The notes under the pieces were generated by a model. It ran no database searches. It was not told the origin of the DNA and saw only the letters and a program-made list of their open reading frames with translations. Shown in pieces: positions 38,612-48,488 of a stretch of DNA of 64,000 nucleotides (position 1 is its first letter; each line of letters starts with the position of its first letter). The DNA is from Myxococcus stipitatus DSM 14675 (lineage in GTDB: Bacteria; Myxococcota; Myxococcia; Myxococcales; Myxococcaceae), in contig NC_020126.1 in NCBI RefSeq assembly GCF_000331735.1, forward strand, positions 2,046,001 through 2,110,000. The letters are read 5' to 3'. Position numbers and translations under genes: made by a program.

Positions 38612-38986
38612 GCATCCACGCTATGCGAGCCGCGCCTCGGAAGCAGCCCTCTCCTGACCCCACGGGGGGCGGGAGCGCGGGGGCTCGGGAAGTGACACGC
38701 ACCACCCCGGGGCAGGGGCCGGTTCGCACCGGGGTGGCACGCGCCTCGGTGGTGTCACGCGACATCCCGAGGAACTTCCACCCAGATACGAAGGGGGCTG
38801 GTTTCTCGGGTCATTTCGCTCGAATTTTCGCGCGGGGGTTTCCTCTCCGTCCCAGTGGAGGACGGAGCATGGATTGCGGAGACGTCCTCGCTTGCGTGGG
38901 TGCGCCCACTCGGCGCCTCGCGGGGCAGCGCGATGGCCGAGGGCGCGAGGCGCGCACGGACAGTGTCGCGGTGGAGTCCTCGGACG
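38612..38986. other. Non-coding spacer between the pxp operon and the cytochrome gene
   Basis: About 375 bases. The open frames crossing it have no ribosome sites or recognised domains and their composition looks like antisense shadow. It should hold the pxp promoter and the 3' end signals of the cytochrome gene, both on the minus strand. A stretch near 38800-38845 is relatively AT-rich (GGTTTCTCGGGTCATTTCGC) and is the most promoter-like part. A sigma54-like TGGCAC at 38735 lacks the -12 GC. Confidence 0.4.
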
Positions 38987-40396
38987 TCAGTGCGTGGCGG
39001 AAGCCATCGTGGCGGGGCCGCCGGATTTCACCCACTGGGCCAGGGCCCGCGCGGTGGCGACGTCGAGCAGCTCCTCGTAGGTGGGCATCGGCGTGCCGGG
39101 CAGGAACCGCGCCGGGGTCCGAATCCACTGCACCAGCTCCTCCTCGGTGCGCCCCGCCGCGCGAGACATCTGCGCATGGTAGCGGGCCCCCGGGGCATGG
39201 CAGGCCGCGCACCCGAACTGGGTGAAGAGCTTCGAGGCGTCCACGGGAGCGGGCGAGGGGAGCGGCGGGTGCGAATCGGACGGCGCTGGCCCAGCGGCGT
39301 GGGGGCTGGAGCCCGGGTCGCTGGCCGCCGCGGATGCGGGCGCGCTCGCCGTGGCGGACTCGCTCGAGGCAGTCTTCGCGGGCGTCGCGACGACGGCGGG
39401 CGAGGACACGGGGGCGTCCGGAGGGGCGCTGCCCTGGGCCGTGGTCACCCACGCCGGACGCTGGAACGTCGCGGTGAGGCGGGGCCTTGCGCCCTCCACC
39501 GCGTTCTTCCGAGGCGGCATCGAGCGCAGATAGTCATAGAGCGCCCGGGCCTCATCGCTGTCCATGCCGCGAAAGCGAGGCATGGGCATCCGCACCGCGG
39601 ACCCGTCCGGCGCGATGCCGTCGCGCACCGCGCGCGTGAAGTCCTCCAGCGTCCAGTGCGCGAGCCCCGTCCCATGGAACGTGATGTTGCTGGAGAGGAC
39701 CTCGTTCCCCTCCGAGTCCTTGAACGCCATGCCTCCCGAGAAGACCTCGTCGTCCGACGTCTTCTCCGGACTGAAGCCCGGCGTGTGACACGACGCACAG
39801 TCATAGACGTCGTGGGCCATGTATCGGCCGTACTCCAGCGTGGGCCCCTTGGGCGGCACGGGGATGCCGATGGGGGGCCGCTGCACCGGCTCGTTCCCCG
39901 TGATGAAGCGGAAGCCCAGTCCCCCAATGAAGCTGAACTCGGAGCGGGGCGCGGGCTTCGCCTCCGGCGTGAAGAGCGGGTGCTTCGACCGCATGAAGCC
40001 CAGCACCGCCGCCAGGTCCTTGTCGCCCATCCCGTAGCTGGGCATCACCATCAGCCGTCCATCCCGGCTCACCGCGTAGCGGATGGCGCGCGCCAGCTCC
40101 TCGTCCGACACGGCGCCGATGCCCGCCGTGGGATGGGAGGTGAGGTTCGACGCGTGAAAGCGCCCCATGTACGACGGCAGCTCATGCAGCGGCGCACCCG
40201 AGGCCGTCTCCACGTCCCCGCCGCGATGACAGGCCTCGCAGCTCGCGTGGAAGATGGAGGCGCCCCGCTCGAGCGCCGCGGGAGAGCTGTCCGCGCGAAT
40301 GGCCGGGTAGGGCGCCTGGACGGTGCTCGCGCACCCCGCCAGCAAGGTGCACAGCAATCCGGTGCTCCGCAGGGGACCGCGAAAGTCGCATCGCAT
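38987..40396 (-). CDS. Triheme c-type cytochrome lipoprotein
   Basis: A 469-residue exported protein with a lipobox (LLAGC, Cys22) and three heme c sites: C53EACH57, C200ASCH204 and C396AACH400. The first two domains (~40-310) resemble the cytochrome subunit of membrane-bound dehydrogenases (DUF/cytochrome c with MPMPRFRGMDSDEARALYDYL). An Ala/Ser/Pro-rich linker at ~325-385 separates the third, smaller cytochrome domain. The start is ATG 40396. Candidate role: electron transfer in the periplasm from an unknown dehydrogenase. No dehydrogenase partner gene is adjacent. It is divergent from the aminotransferase gene. Confidence 0.88.
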   Translation of the reverse strand: MRCDFRGPLRSTGLLCTLLAGCASTVQAPYPAIRADSSPAALERGASIFHASCEACHRGGDVETASGAPLHELPSYMGRFHASNLTSHPTAGIGAVSDEELARAIRYAVSRDGRLMVMPSYGMGDKDLAAVLGFMRSKHPLFTPEAKPAPRSEFSFIGGLGFRFITGNEPVQRPPIGIPVPPKGPTLEYGRYMAHDVYDCASCHTPGFSPEKTSDDEVFSGGMAFKDSEGNEVLSSNITFHGTGLAHWTLEDFTRAVRDGIAPDGSAVRMPMPRFRGMDSDEARALYDYLRSMPPRKNAVEGARPRLTATFQRPAWVTTAQGSAPPDAPVSSPAVVATPAKTASSESATASAPASAAASDPGSSPHAAGPAPSDSHPPLPSPAPVDASKLFTQFGCAACHAPGARYHAQMSRAAGRTEEELVQWIRTPARFLPGTPMPTYEELLDVATARALAQWVKSGGPATMASATH

Positions 40397-40465
40397 GTCC
40401 TGGAGGCATATCCCATCCACCCACTTCCCGGGGAGTGGGCTCCTGATGAGAGTAGACTCGAAGGC

Positions 40466-41602
40466 ATGACGCGTCCCCTCGAGTCCTACCGCGCCCTCTT
40501 CCCCGTGCTGCAGGAGCAGCTCTATCTCAACCACGCGGGAGTGGCCCCCACCAGCCTTCGCGCCGCCGAGGCCGTGCGCGGGTGGATGGACGACCTCGTC
40601 TACCATGGCATCAGCCACGAGCGAGGCTGGGAGGCCCACTGCGAGCGCATCCGCGCCCTGGCGGCCCGCATCCTCCACGCCGAGTCCGGTGAGATTGCCT
40701 TCGTGCGCAACACCAGCCACGGCCTGGGCCTGGTCGCGGAGGGCTTGGATTGGAAGCCCGGCGACGAGGTGGCCGTGGCCTCCTCCCTGGAGTACCCCTC
40801 CAATGTCTATCCCTGGCTGCACCTGAAGGACCGGGGCGTCGTGGTGCGCGAAATCCAGACACCCTCCGGCGGCGTCACCCCGGAGGCGGTCGCCCAGGCG
40901 CTCACCCCGCGCACGCGGCTGGTGGCGGTGTCCTCCGTGCAGTTCGCCACGGGCTACCGCACGGACCTGGAGGCCGTGGGGGCGCTGTGCGAGCGCGCGG
41001 GGGTGCTCTTCTGCGTGGACGGCATCCAGAGCGTGGGCTGCGTCCCGGTGGACGTGAAGAAGTGCCGCATCCACTTCCTCAGCGCGGACAGCCACAAGTG
41101 GATGCTGGGCATCTCCGGCATCGGCGTGTTGTACGTGGCCAAGGAGGTCCTCCCCCAGGTGCGCCCGGTGCTGGTGGGCTGGCGCAGCACCACGGATGCG
41201 TGGAACTTCAACCGCACCCACTTCGAGCTGCGCTCCGACGCGGGCAAGTTCGAGGAAGGCAGCTCCGCGTACCCCGGCCTCTACGCGATGGGCGCGGCGA
41301 TGGAGCTGTTGCAGGAGGTGGGCGTGGAGAACATCGAGGCGCGCATCCGCGAGCTGCTCGCGCGCCTGGAGCAGGGCCTGCTCGAGCTGGGCTGCGAGGT
41401 GGGGCCCGCGCCGGAGCACCGCGCGGGCATCTTCACCTTCCTGCCCCCGGGGGCGCGGGTGCGGGAGCTCGGCGCCTACTTGTCCGAGCACCACGTCGCC
41501 CACTCCGTCCGCCGGGGGCGCATCCGCGTGTCGCCCCACTTCTACAACCTGCCGTCGGAGATGGACCGGCTGGTGGAGCTGGTGCGCGACTTCCGCGCCT
41601 GA
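40466..41602 (+). CDS. Aminotransferase class V-fold PLP protein
   Basis: A 378-residue class V PLP enzyme of the cysteine desulfurase/isopenicillin-N epimerase-like group. Visible are LNHAGVAPTSLRAAEAV at the start, NTSHGLGLVAEG, VSSVQFATGYR, FCVDGIQSVGCVPVDV with the PLP-binding Asp, and SADSHKWMLGISGIG with the Schiff-base Lys. No desulfurase Cys loop was noted in the expected place. The ATG at 40466 opens the conserved part; a long upstream frame antisense to the cytochrome is not coding. Convergent with cysK, six bases apart. Substrate unknown; neighbouring cys genes may be coincidence. Confidence 0.9.
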   Translation: MTRPLESYRALFPVLQEQLYLNHAGVAPTSLRAAEAVRGWMDDLVYHGISHERGWEAHCERIRALAARILHAESGEIAFVRNTSHGLGLVAEGLDWKPGDEVAVASSLEYPSNVYPWLHLKDRGVVVREIQTPSGGVTPEAVAQALTPRTRLVAVSSVQFATGYRTDLEAVGALCERAGVLFCVDGIQSVGCVPVDVKKCRIHFLSADSHKWMLGISGIGVLYVAKEVLPQVRPVLVGWRSTTDAWNFNRTHFELRSDAGKFEEGSSAYPGLYAMGAAMELLQEVGVENIEARIRELLARLEQGLLELGCEVGPAPEHRAGIFTFLPPGARVRELGAYLSEHHVAHSVRRGRIRVSPHFYNLPSEMDRLVELVRDFRA

Positions 41603-41608
41603 CGCCGC

Positions 41609-42532
<924 letters not shown>

Positions 42533-42579
42533 GTCGGGCCTCGTCTAGGGGGCTGCGCGGGTAGGGGTGGTGGGGGAAC

Positions 42580-43425
42580 TCAGATATGGAACTCGATGGA
42601 GTCCAGGGCGCCGTCGGCTCCCCGGGGGCGAATCTCGCTGCGTCGGGTGACCACGGAGTTGGGCGGGATGCTCTGGGTGAGCCACGCGTTGCCAGCGACG
42701 ATGCTGCCGCGACCCACCACCGTCGCGCCACCCAGGATGGTGGCATTGGCATACACCACGACGTCGTCCTCGATGGTGGGGTGGCGCTTCTTGTCGGCCA
42801 GGCCCTTCTCCACCATGAGGGCGCCCAGGGTGACGCCCTGATAGAGCTTCACGTTGTCGCCAATCAGCGTCGTCTCACCGACGACGACACCCGTGCCGTG
42901 GTCAATCACGAACCGGCGGCCGATGGTGGCTCCCGGATGGATGTCCACGCCGGTGCGCTGGTGGGCGTATTCCGAGAGCAGGCGCGGCAGCAGCGGGAAG
43001 TCGAGCTCGTGGAGGGCGTGGGCCACGCGGAAGATGGCGATGGCCAGGAAGCCTGGATACGTGAGGATGACCTCGTCCACGGAGCGGGCGGCGGGGTCGG
43101 CGTCGTAGATGGCCTGGGAGTCCTGGCGCAGCCACTCGTAGATGTCCGGCAGCCGCTCCATGAACCGGGCGGGGATGTGGGCGTCGATGCCGGGGTAGAG
43201 GGAGAGCAGCGACTCGCGCAGCCGGTGGAGGCTGGCCTCCACGGTGGTGACGTCCCGGCGGACGGCGGCGGCGGTACATTCCAGGCGCTCGGCGAAGTGG
43301 GGGAACAGCAGCCCGAGCACCTGTCCGACGAACTCGGGGGCCGCCCGGCGCACGTCCGGGGGGAAGCAGTGGCGCTGGCGAGCATCCAGCAGCGCCTTGA
43401 CCAGCCTGGCGTTGGAGTCATCCAT
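42580..43425 (-). CDS. cysE: Serine O-acetyltransferase
   Basis: A 281-residue enzyme that acetylates serine, the step before CysK. The N-terminal ~150 residues are helical; the C-terminal left-handed beta-helix carries DIHPGATIGRRFVIDHGTG, GVTLGALMVEKG and KRHPTIEDDVVVYANATIL. The N-terminal domain is the longer type found in EpsC/plant-like enzymes. ATG 43425 is chosen because GGAGGGG lies just upstream; ATG 43437 has no such site. Operon head, with cysK following. Divergent from the acyl-CoA synthetase gene. Confidence 0.93.
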   Translation of the reverse strand: MDDSNARLVKALLDARQRHCFPPDVRRAAPEFVGQVLGLLFPHFAERLECTAAAVRRDVTTVEASLHRLRESLLSLYPGIDAHIPARFMERLPDIYEWLRQDSQAIYDADPAARSVDEVILTYPGFLAIAIFRVAHALHELDFPLLPRLLSEYAHQRTGVDIHPGATIGRRFVIDHGTGVVVGETTLIGDNVKLYQGVTLGALMVEKGLADKKRHPTIEDDVVVYANATILGGATVVGRGSIVAGNAWLTQSIPPNSVVTRRSEIRPRGADGALDSIEFHI

Positions 43426-43631
43426 GAGCCCCTCCATTTAATGCGGTGCAGGGTGTGACCGCACCACCGAATCCCCCACTCGAGGCCAGGATGCCCCGCC
43501 AGTGTGGGACAAGTGGACAGGAGGGGGCTGGAATCCAGCGTGCCCTGGGGGGCGGGGCGTGGGTGAACCAGGGGGGCGTTCGAGGCGGGGAGGCTTGCCG
43601 GGCGTCCGGGGGCGGCGGGACGATGGCGGGC

Positions 43632-45275
43632 ATGAGCCAGACGCCCTCGTATGTGCATGGCCTCGGTGTCACCCCCTTGCTGGGAGAGACGCTCGGGCAG
43701 AACCTGCGGCGGACGGTGGAGCGCCACGGTGAGCGGGAGGCCTTGATTGTGGTTTCCCAGGGGTACCGCGCGACGTACCGCGAGTTCTGGGACCTCACGA
43801 CGCAGGTGGCCAAGGGACTGCTGGCCATGGGCGTGGAGAAGGGGGACCGGCTGGGCCTCTGGTCTCCCAATCGCTTCGAGTGGGTGGTGACCCAGTACGC
43901 CGCCGCGCGCGTGGGCGCGATCCTGGTCAATCTCAACCCCGCCTATCGCACGGCGGAGCTGGAGTATTCCCTCAACCAGTCAGGCACCAGCGTGCTGCTG
44001 CTGGCGAAAGGCTTTCGACAGACGGACTACCGGGCCATGCTGGAGGAGGTCCGGCCCCGCTGTCCCGCGCTGCGAGTGGCGCTGGTGCTGGATGACGACT
44101 GGCAGCTCCTGCTCTCCAATGCCAGGCACGTGAGCGAGCACACGCTCGAGGCTCGGGAGTCGTCGCTCCAGTTCGATGACCCCATCAACATCCAATACAC
44201 GTCTGGAACGACGGGCTCGCCCAAGGGCGCGACGCTGTCGCACCACAATGTGCTGAACAACGGGTTCTTCATTGGCGAGGCGCTGAAGTACGGCCCCGAG
44301 GACCGTGTCTGTGTTCCGGTGCCTTTCTACCATTGCTTCGGAATGGTGATTGGGAACCTGGCGTGCACGTCGCATGGCTCCACCCTGGTGATTCCCGGCG
44401 AGGCGTTCGATGCGCTGGCGGTGCTCGAGGCCGTGCAGGCCGAGCGCTGCACGTCCCTGTATGGCGTGCCCACCATGTTCATCGCGGAGCTGGAGCACCC
44501 GCGCTTCGGGGAGTTCAACCTGTCGACGCTGCGCACGGGCGTGATGGCGGGCTCGCCGTGTCCGGTGGAGGTGATGAAGCAGGTGCAGTCGCGGATGCAC
44601 ATGCGCGAGGTGACCATCTGCTACGGGATGACGGAGACGTCACCGGTGTCCACGCAGAGCGCGCTGGATGACCCGCTGGACAAGCGCGTGTCCACGGTGG
44701 GGCGGGTGCATCCCCACCTGGAGGTGAAGGTCGTGGAGCCGGAGACGGGGGCGGTGGTGCCTCGGGGCTCGGCGGGGGAGATGTGCACGCGGGGGTACAG
44801 CGTGATGCTGGGGTACTGGGCGAACCCGGAGGCCACGGCCAAGGCGGTGGACGCGGCGGGGTGGATGCACACCGGGGACCTGGCGACGATGGACGCGGAC
44901 GGCTACGTGCGCATCGTCGGCCGCATCAAGGACCTCATCATCCGAGGCGGCGAGAACATCTCCCCGCGCGAGGTGGAGGAGTTCCTGCACACGCACCCCG
45001 GCGTCAGCGAGGCGCAGGTCATCGGTGTCCCGAGCGCGAAGTATGGCGAGGAGGTGATGGCCTGGGTGAAGCCGAAGCCGGGCGTGACGCTCACGCCCGA
45101 GCAGCTGACCCGGCACTGCTCGGGGCGCATCGCCACGTTCAAGATTCCGCGCTACTGGAAGCTGGTGGAGGCGTTCCCGATGACGGTGACGGGCAAGGTG
45201 CAGAAGTTCCGGATGCGGGAGGTCTCCGTGGCCGAGCTGGGCCTGGAGTCCGCCGCGACCATCAAGACCGCTTGA
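43632..45275 (+). CDS. Acyl-CoA synthetase (AMP-binding enzyme)
   Basis: A 547-residue ANL-superfamily ligase, closest in pattern to medium/long-chain fatty acyl-CoA synthetases of the FadD3/YngI group. The ATP loop is [11 protein letters not shown]; further motifs are [36 protein letters not shown], and the C-terminal catalytic Lys in [16 protein letters not shown] 43632 ([10 protein letters not shown]) is taken as start; ATG 43623 is also possible. The substrate is not determined; fatty-acid activation for beta-oxidation is the likeliest role. Its last 14 bases overlap the convergent TfoX-like gene. Confidence 0.92.
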   Translation: MSQTPSYVHGLGVTPLLGETLGQNLRRTVERHGEREALIVVSQGYRATYREFWDLTTQVAKGLLAMGVEKGDRLGLWSPNRFEWVVTQYAAARVGAILVNLNPAYRTAELEYSLNQSGTSVLLLAKGFRQTDYRAMLEEVRPRCPALRVALVLDDDWQLLLSNARHVSEHTLEARESSLQFDDPINIQYTSGTTGSPKGATLSHHNVLNNGFFIGEALKYGPEDRVCVPVPFYHCFGMVIGNLACTSHGSTLVIPGEAFDALAVLEAVQAERCTSLYGVPTMFIAELEHPRFGEFNLSTLRTGVMAGSPCPVEVMKQVQSRMHMREVTICYGMTETSPVSTQSALDDPLDKRVSTVGRVHPHLEVKVVEPETGAVVPRGSAGEMCTRGYSVMLGYWANPEATAKAVDAAGWMHTGDLATMDADGYVRIVGRIKDLIIRGGENISPREVEEFLHTHPGVSEAQVIGVPSAKYGEEVMAWVKPKPGVTLTPEQLTRHCSGRIATFKIPRYWKLVEAFPMTVTGKVQKFRMREVSVAELGLESAATIKTA

Positions 45276-45759
45276 GGCGAGCGGCCTTCTTCGCGGCCGG
45301 GGCCTTCTTGGCGACAGAGGGCTTCTTCTTGGCGGGAGCCTTCTTCGCGACGGGAGCCTTCTTCTTGGTGGGCGCCTTCTTGGCGACGGGGGGCTTCTTC
45401 TCGCGAGGCTGCTTCTTGGGCGCCTTCTTCAGCGCGGCCCTGCGTGACGCGTCGATGGCGCGGCGGGCCCAGGGGAGCATCTCGTAGGCGTCGTCGCTCG
45501 CGTCGGAGGGCGGCGTCCAGTACGCCATCTGGACGTGCCGTTCCTTGCCTTCGTAGATGAAGGGCTTGCAGCCAGCGGCCTCGAACTCGGGCTTCGTGAT
45601 GTCGTCGACCTTCAGGAAGAGCTGTCCCTGGGAGATGATGGCGAACATCTTCCCCTCGAAATAGAAGCCCCAGCCGCCGAACATCCGCCGACCCTGGATG
45701 GGGCCGACCTTCTCGAGCAGCTCCATCACGTACTCCGCATAACTGTCCGTCCCTGCCAC
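45262..45759 (-). CDS. TfoX N-terminal domain protein with Lys/Ala/Pro-rich tail
   Basis: A 165-residue protein. Residues 1-~100 are a TfoX_N domain: [20 protein letters not shown] and [19 protein letters not shown]. Residues ~108-165 are a basic tail of repeated AKKAP/KKKAP units resembling histone H1 or bacterial H1-like tails, which bind DNA without sequence preference. TfoX proteins regulate competence in gammaproteobacteria, but single TfoX_N proteins elsewhere have unknown roles. The tail suggests nucleic-acid association (inference). The end overlaps the convergent acyl-CoA synthetase by 14 bases. Confidence 0.85.
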   Translation of the reverse strand: MAGTDSYAEYVMELLEKVGPIQGRRMFGGWGFYFEGKMFAIISQGQLFLKVDDITKPEFEAAGCKPFIYEGKERHVQMAYWTPPSDASDDAYEMLPWARRAIDASRRAALKKAPKKQPREKKPPVAKKAPTKKKAPVAKKAPAKKKPSVAKKAPAAKKAARLKRS

Positions 45760-45788
45760 CGAGCTCTCCTTGCTGTCGCCAACGCGGG

Positions 45789-46577
45789 TCAGCGGAATGT
45801 CGCTACCACCGGATTGTGGTCGGACATATCACCCACGTCGATGACGTCCGTGGAGATGAGCCGCTCGGCCATGCGCGGCGAGGCGAAGACGTAGTCCGTG
45901 CGGTAGTCGATGGTGACGCCGCCCCGGTTGCGCCGGGCCGTCACCCACCGCGAGGGCGACCCGCGCATCTGCAAGGTATCCACCCAGCCATAGTCCTCGA
46001 CGTCGTCGATGACGTCGAAGCGAGGTGGGTGGTCGAACTTGTCCGTCCCCGCCCGGCGCAGGCGGTCCGCCAGGTCCACCGGGTACGGGTCCCTCCGCGA
46101 GAGCGAGTTGAGGTCTCCGGCCAGCAGGTACTGGCCTTCGCGGAACCTCGCCGGGTCCAGGATGGAGCGCAGGTAGCGCGCCTCCACGTAGCGGAGCTTC
46201 TCGTGATGCGCGTCGAAGTGGGTGCCGAGGAGCGTCACCGGTCCGCCCGCCTCCAGCTCGCACTCGACGATGCTGTGGCCCAGGAAGTGGCGGTCGTTGT
46301 GGACGCGCAGCGAGCGAATCGGGGGACGGCTCACCACGGCCACGTGGTAGCAGCGGCCGCTGGGGCGCGAGCGCGACTGTCCCAGCACCAGGTGCGCTTC
46401 GTCCTGGGGCACGTCCAGCGCCTCCGCGACCCGGCGCAGGCGGCCTCCGTCATCCCAGCCGAGACACTCCTGCAACACGATGACATCCGGAGGCGTGCGA
46501 GCCAGGAAGGCGATGATGTCGTCGAACCGCTCCTCGCCACCCTGCAACACGTTGAACGTCATCACCTTCAGCGGCAT
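45789..46577 (-). CDS. Endonuclease/exonuclease/phosphatase family hydrolase
   Basis: A 262-residue EEP-fold protein without signal peptide. Motifs are VMTFNVLQGG (metal-binding Asn), VIVLQECLGW (Glu), LLGTHFDAH, LAGDLNSLS (Asp/Asn) and the C-terminal SDHNPVVATF with the catalytic Asp-His. The family covers nucleases, phosphodiesterases, phosphatases and sphingomyelinases, so the substrate is open. The start at 46577 (MPLKVMTFN) has AGGAG seven bases upstream; the longer frame carries no family sequence. It follows 29 bases upstream of the TfoX-like gene on the same strand, so the two may be cotranscribed. Confidence 0.9.
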   Translation of the reverse strand: MPLKVMTFNVLQGGEERFDDIIAFLARTPPDVIVLQECLGWDDGGRLRRVAEALDVPQDEAHLVLGQSRSRPSGRCYHVAVVSRPPIRSLRVHNDRHFLGHSIVECELEAGGPVTLLGTHFDAHHEKLRYVEARYLRSILDPARFREGQYLLAGDLNSLSRRDPYPVDLADRLRRAGTDKFDHPPRFDVIDDVEDYGWVDTLQMRGSPSRWVTARRNRGGVTIDYRTDYVFASPRMAERLISTDVIDVGDMSDHNPVVATFR

Positions 46578-46594
46578 CAAGCGCTCCTCGGTCC

Positions 46595-46612
46595 GTGCAA
46601 ATGTTTGTGCAC
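46595..46612. promoter_or_regulatory. Small dyad upstream of the EEP-family gene
   Basis: GTGCAAATGTTTGTGCAC has 5-bp inverted arms (GTGCA/TGCAC) around an 8-base, AT-rich centre, 18 bases upstream of the start codon at 46577 and before its AGGAG site. It might be an operator or a 5'-leader structure. Confidence 0.3.
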
Positions 46613-46765
46613 CACAGAGTACCTCACTTGCCGCCCAGCGGGGGCGCTGCAGTGCTCGCCCGCTCACCGAGCCTGCAACGGAATGTCTCAGCTCTTTCAC
46701 CCAGAGGGACGGGCTCGTGGGCGTGTCGAGGCTTCTGGACCTCGACACGGCGGAGGGGCCCCGTT

Positions 46766-47236
46766 CTACGGGAGGAACTCGCCGGGGGTTATCAGCTCAA
46801 TCACCGGGCCGTTGAGCCTCTTGTGGATGACCGAGTAGCTGGTCCCGTTCCAGGGAATCATCTGGTAGCGCAGGCCGCTGAGCTTTCCCGAGTCACGCAG
46901 CCGCTCCCAGTCGGCTTGGTTGACGCGAACCCAGGTGCTCGCGGCGCAGCAGTTGGAGGTGAACCTGCAGGTGACGCCGTTGCAGTTTCGCGACACGAAA
47001 GCGCAGCTGTTCGTATACATGGATTTCAGCAGCAACTCCGAGGACGACCCACTATCCGTCATTGACCAGCAGATGGGTATCTGCGCCGCCTGCGGCGTGG
47101 GGAGTGTCGTGGAGACCTCCTGCGGAGAGGCCGTGAGGCTCGCGGGAGCGGGGCTGGCTTCCGGTGGAGGATTCTGGTCCGCGAGACCCGCCGCCAAGGC
47201 AAACCCAGCCATGGCTCCAAGGAATGTCCGTATCAT
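46766..47236 (-). CDS. Small secreted cysteine-rich protein
   Basis: A 156-residue protein with an N-terminal signal (MIRTFLGAMAGFALAAGLAD), a Pro/Ala/Ser-rich linker and a compact Cys-rich domain: Cys at IPICWSM, TNSCAFVSRNC, VTCRFTSNCC, suggesting three disulfides. The end is PVIELITPGEFLP. No family was recognised. It is probably periplasmic or secreted. Adjacent genes give no functional hint. Confidence 0.72.
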   Translation of the reverse strand: MIRTFLGAMAGFALAAGLADQNPPPEASPAPASLTASPQEVSTTLPTPQAAQIPICWSMTDSGSSSELLLKSMYTNSCAFVSRNCNGVTCRFTSNCCAASTWVRVNQADWERLRDSGKLSGLRYQMIPWNGTSYSVIHKRLNGPVIELITPGEFLP

Positions 47237-47431
47237 GTGCGCTCCGCTCGGTTGAGGGATGAGGAGAGGGAAGCGTGTGGCGGCGATGCGCGGGGCGTCA
47301 AAGGCCCTCGCGACAGGCGTTCGCTCTCGACCACTTGCCTGACACCCGCGGACGCTGGTCTCTCTCTCGGAAACCTTGGCGCCGCGCTCAGCTCGACTGT
47401 CTTTGCCCTCGGGAAGGGCAAGGCTTTGGCG

Positions 47432-48418
47432 TCATGGCTTCCTGGGCTCGGCGGCCGTGGCGCGCTCAGCGGGCGAGCGTCCCCTGGTGGACCCCGAGGT
47501 GGTGCCGCGCCCACCGGTTCCCCAAGGAGGTGGCATGGCGCGCACGCTCGTCACGATGGCCTCCTTGAGCTGCCGCGCCGCCGCGGTGAGATAGCCCTCG
47601 CCTCGATGCACCAGTGCCACCTGGCGCTTCAGGCCGCTCTTCCCCAGCGGCACCACGTCGAACCCGCGCGACTGCGGCGCCCGCGTCATCAGCTCCGGCA
47701 CCAGGGCCACACCCAGACCGCGCTCCACCATGCGCCGCATGGCCTCCGCGTTGTCGGTCTCCAGCACCACCTTGGGTGTCACGCCGCGCGCCTCGCACTC
47801 CGCCTCCATCGCGCGTGTCCCCGACATGCTCGGGATGACAATCCAGGTCTCGTCCAACGCATCCGCCAGCGACACCGGGCGCGTGCTCTTCGTGAGCCGA
47901 TGTCCGCGCGGCACGGCCAGCACCACGCTTTCCTCCCACAACTTCTGCACCACCAGGTCCGTGTGCCGCACCGGCAGACTCAGGATGGCCAGGTCCAGCG
48001 TGCCGCGCGCCACCCCGTCCTCCATCGACGCCGCGGAGCCCTCGCTGAGCCGGGGCCGCACCTCCGGATACGCACGCACGAACGCCGGGATGATGTCCGG
48101 CATCAGGTACGCCCCCACCGTGTGCAGCGTGGCGAGCAACACCGGCCCACGCGGCGTGTTCGACAGCCGCCCCAGCTCGGACGTCCCCGCCGCCAGCGCA
48201 TCCAGCGCGCGCTGGGCATGCGGCAGGAATCGCTCTCCCGCATCCGTCAGCACCGCGCCTCCTGGTGTGCGGACGAGCAGGCGCGTGCCCAGCTCCGACT
48301 CCAGGGATTGGAGCTGCCGAGACAAGCCCGACTGGGACAAGCCCAGGCCCCGGGCCGCCTGGGACAGGCGGCCTTCCTGGACCACGCGGAGGAAGGCCTG
48401 GAGCTGTTCTTGGGTCAT
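47432..48418 (-). CDS. LysR-family transcriptional regulator
   Basis: A 328-residue LysR regulator. The N-terminal winged helix-turn-helix is AFLRVVQEGRLSQAARGLGL with LSQSGLSRQLQSLESELG; the effector domain follows from ~95 (RGPVLLATLHTVGAYLMPDI). The C-terminal ~35 residues are an Arg/Gly/Pro-rich extension. It is divergent from an MFS exporter gene, 70 bases between starts, with two inverted repeats in the gap. By the usual LysR logic it represses or activates the exporter in response to a small molecule, possibly the exported one. Confidence 0.93.
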   Translation of the reverse strand: MTQEQLQAFLRVVQEGRLSQAARGLGLSQSGLSRQLQSLESELGTRLLVRTPGGAVLTDAGERFLPHAQRALDALAAGTSELGRLSNTPRGPVLLATLHTVGAYLMPDIIPAFVRAYPEVRPRLSEGSAASMEDGVARGTLDLAILSLPVRHTDLVVQKLWEESVVLAVPRGHRLTKSTRPVSLADALDETWIVIPSMSGTRAMEAECEARGVTPKVVLETDNAEAMRRMVERGLGVALVPELMTRAPQSRGFDVVPLGKSGLKRQVALVHRGEGYLTAAARQLKEAIVTSVRAMPPPWGTGGRGTTSGSTRGRSPAERATAAEPRKP

Positions 48419-48423
48419 GCGGG

Positions 48424-48461
48424 TTCCGCATGAAGACTATGCGGAAGTTGCGATTTTCGCA
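48424..48461. promoter_or_regulatory. Two inverted repeats in the LysR-exporter intergenic region
   Basis: TTCCGCAT (48424-48431) and ATGCGGAA (48439-48446) are a perfect 8-bp dyad with 7-base spacer. TGCGA (48449-48453) and TCGCA (48457-48461) form a second, smaller dyad 2 bases after it. The pair fits the recognition-site plus activation-site layout of LysR regulators. Confidence 0.7.
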
Positions 48462-48488
48462 TGGCCTGTCTCCGGTTACACGTAAGCG

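Noticed and set aside
38735..38750. TGGCAC element upstream of the pxp and cytochrome genes
   Set aside because: The -12 GC is missing, it points in the plus direction, and no plus-strand gene starts nearby.
38623..39225. A 200-codon plus-strand frame in the pxp-cytochrome spacer
   Set aside because: No ribosome site, Arg/Gly/Pro-rich low-information sequence, and it runs antisense into the cytochrome gene.
38987..41539. An 850-codon minus-strand frame reaching over the class V aminotransferase
   Set aside because: The part before 40396 is antisense to a well-supported aminotransferase; the cytochrome signal peptide begins at 40396.
47237..47431. Open frames between the Cys-rich secreted protein and the LysR gene
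   Set aside because: Short, Arg/Pro/Ser-rich on both strands, without start sites or motifs; treated as non-coding.
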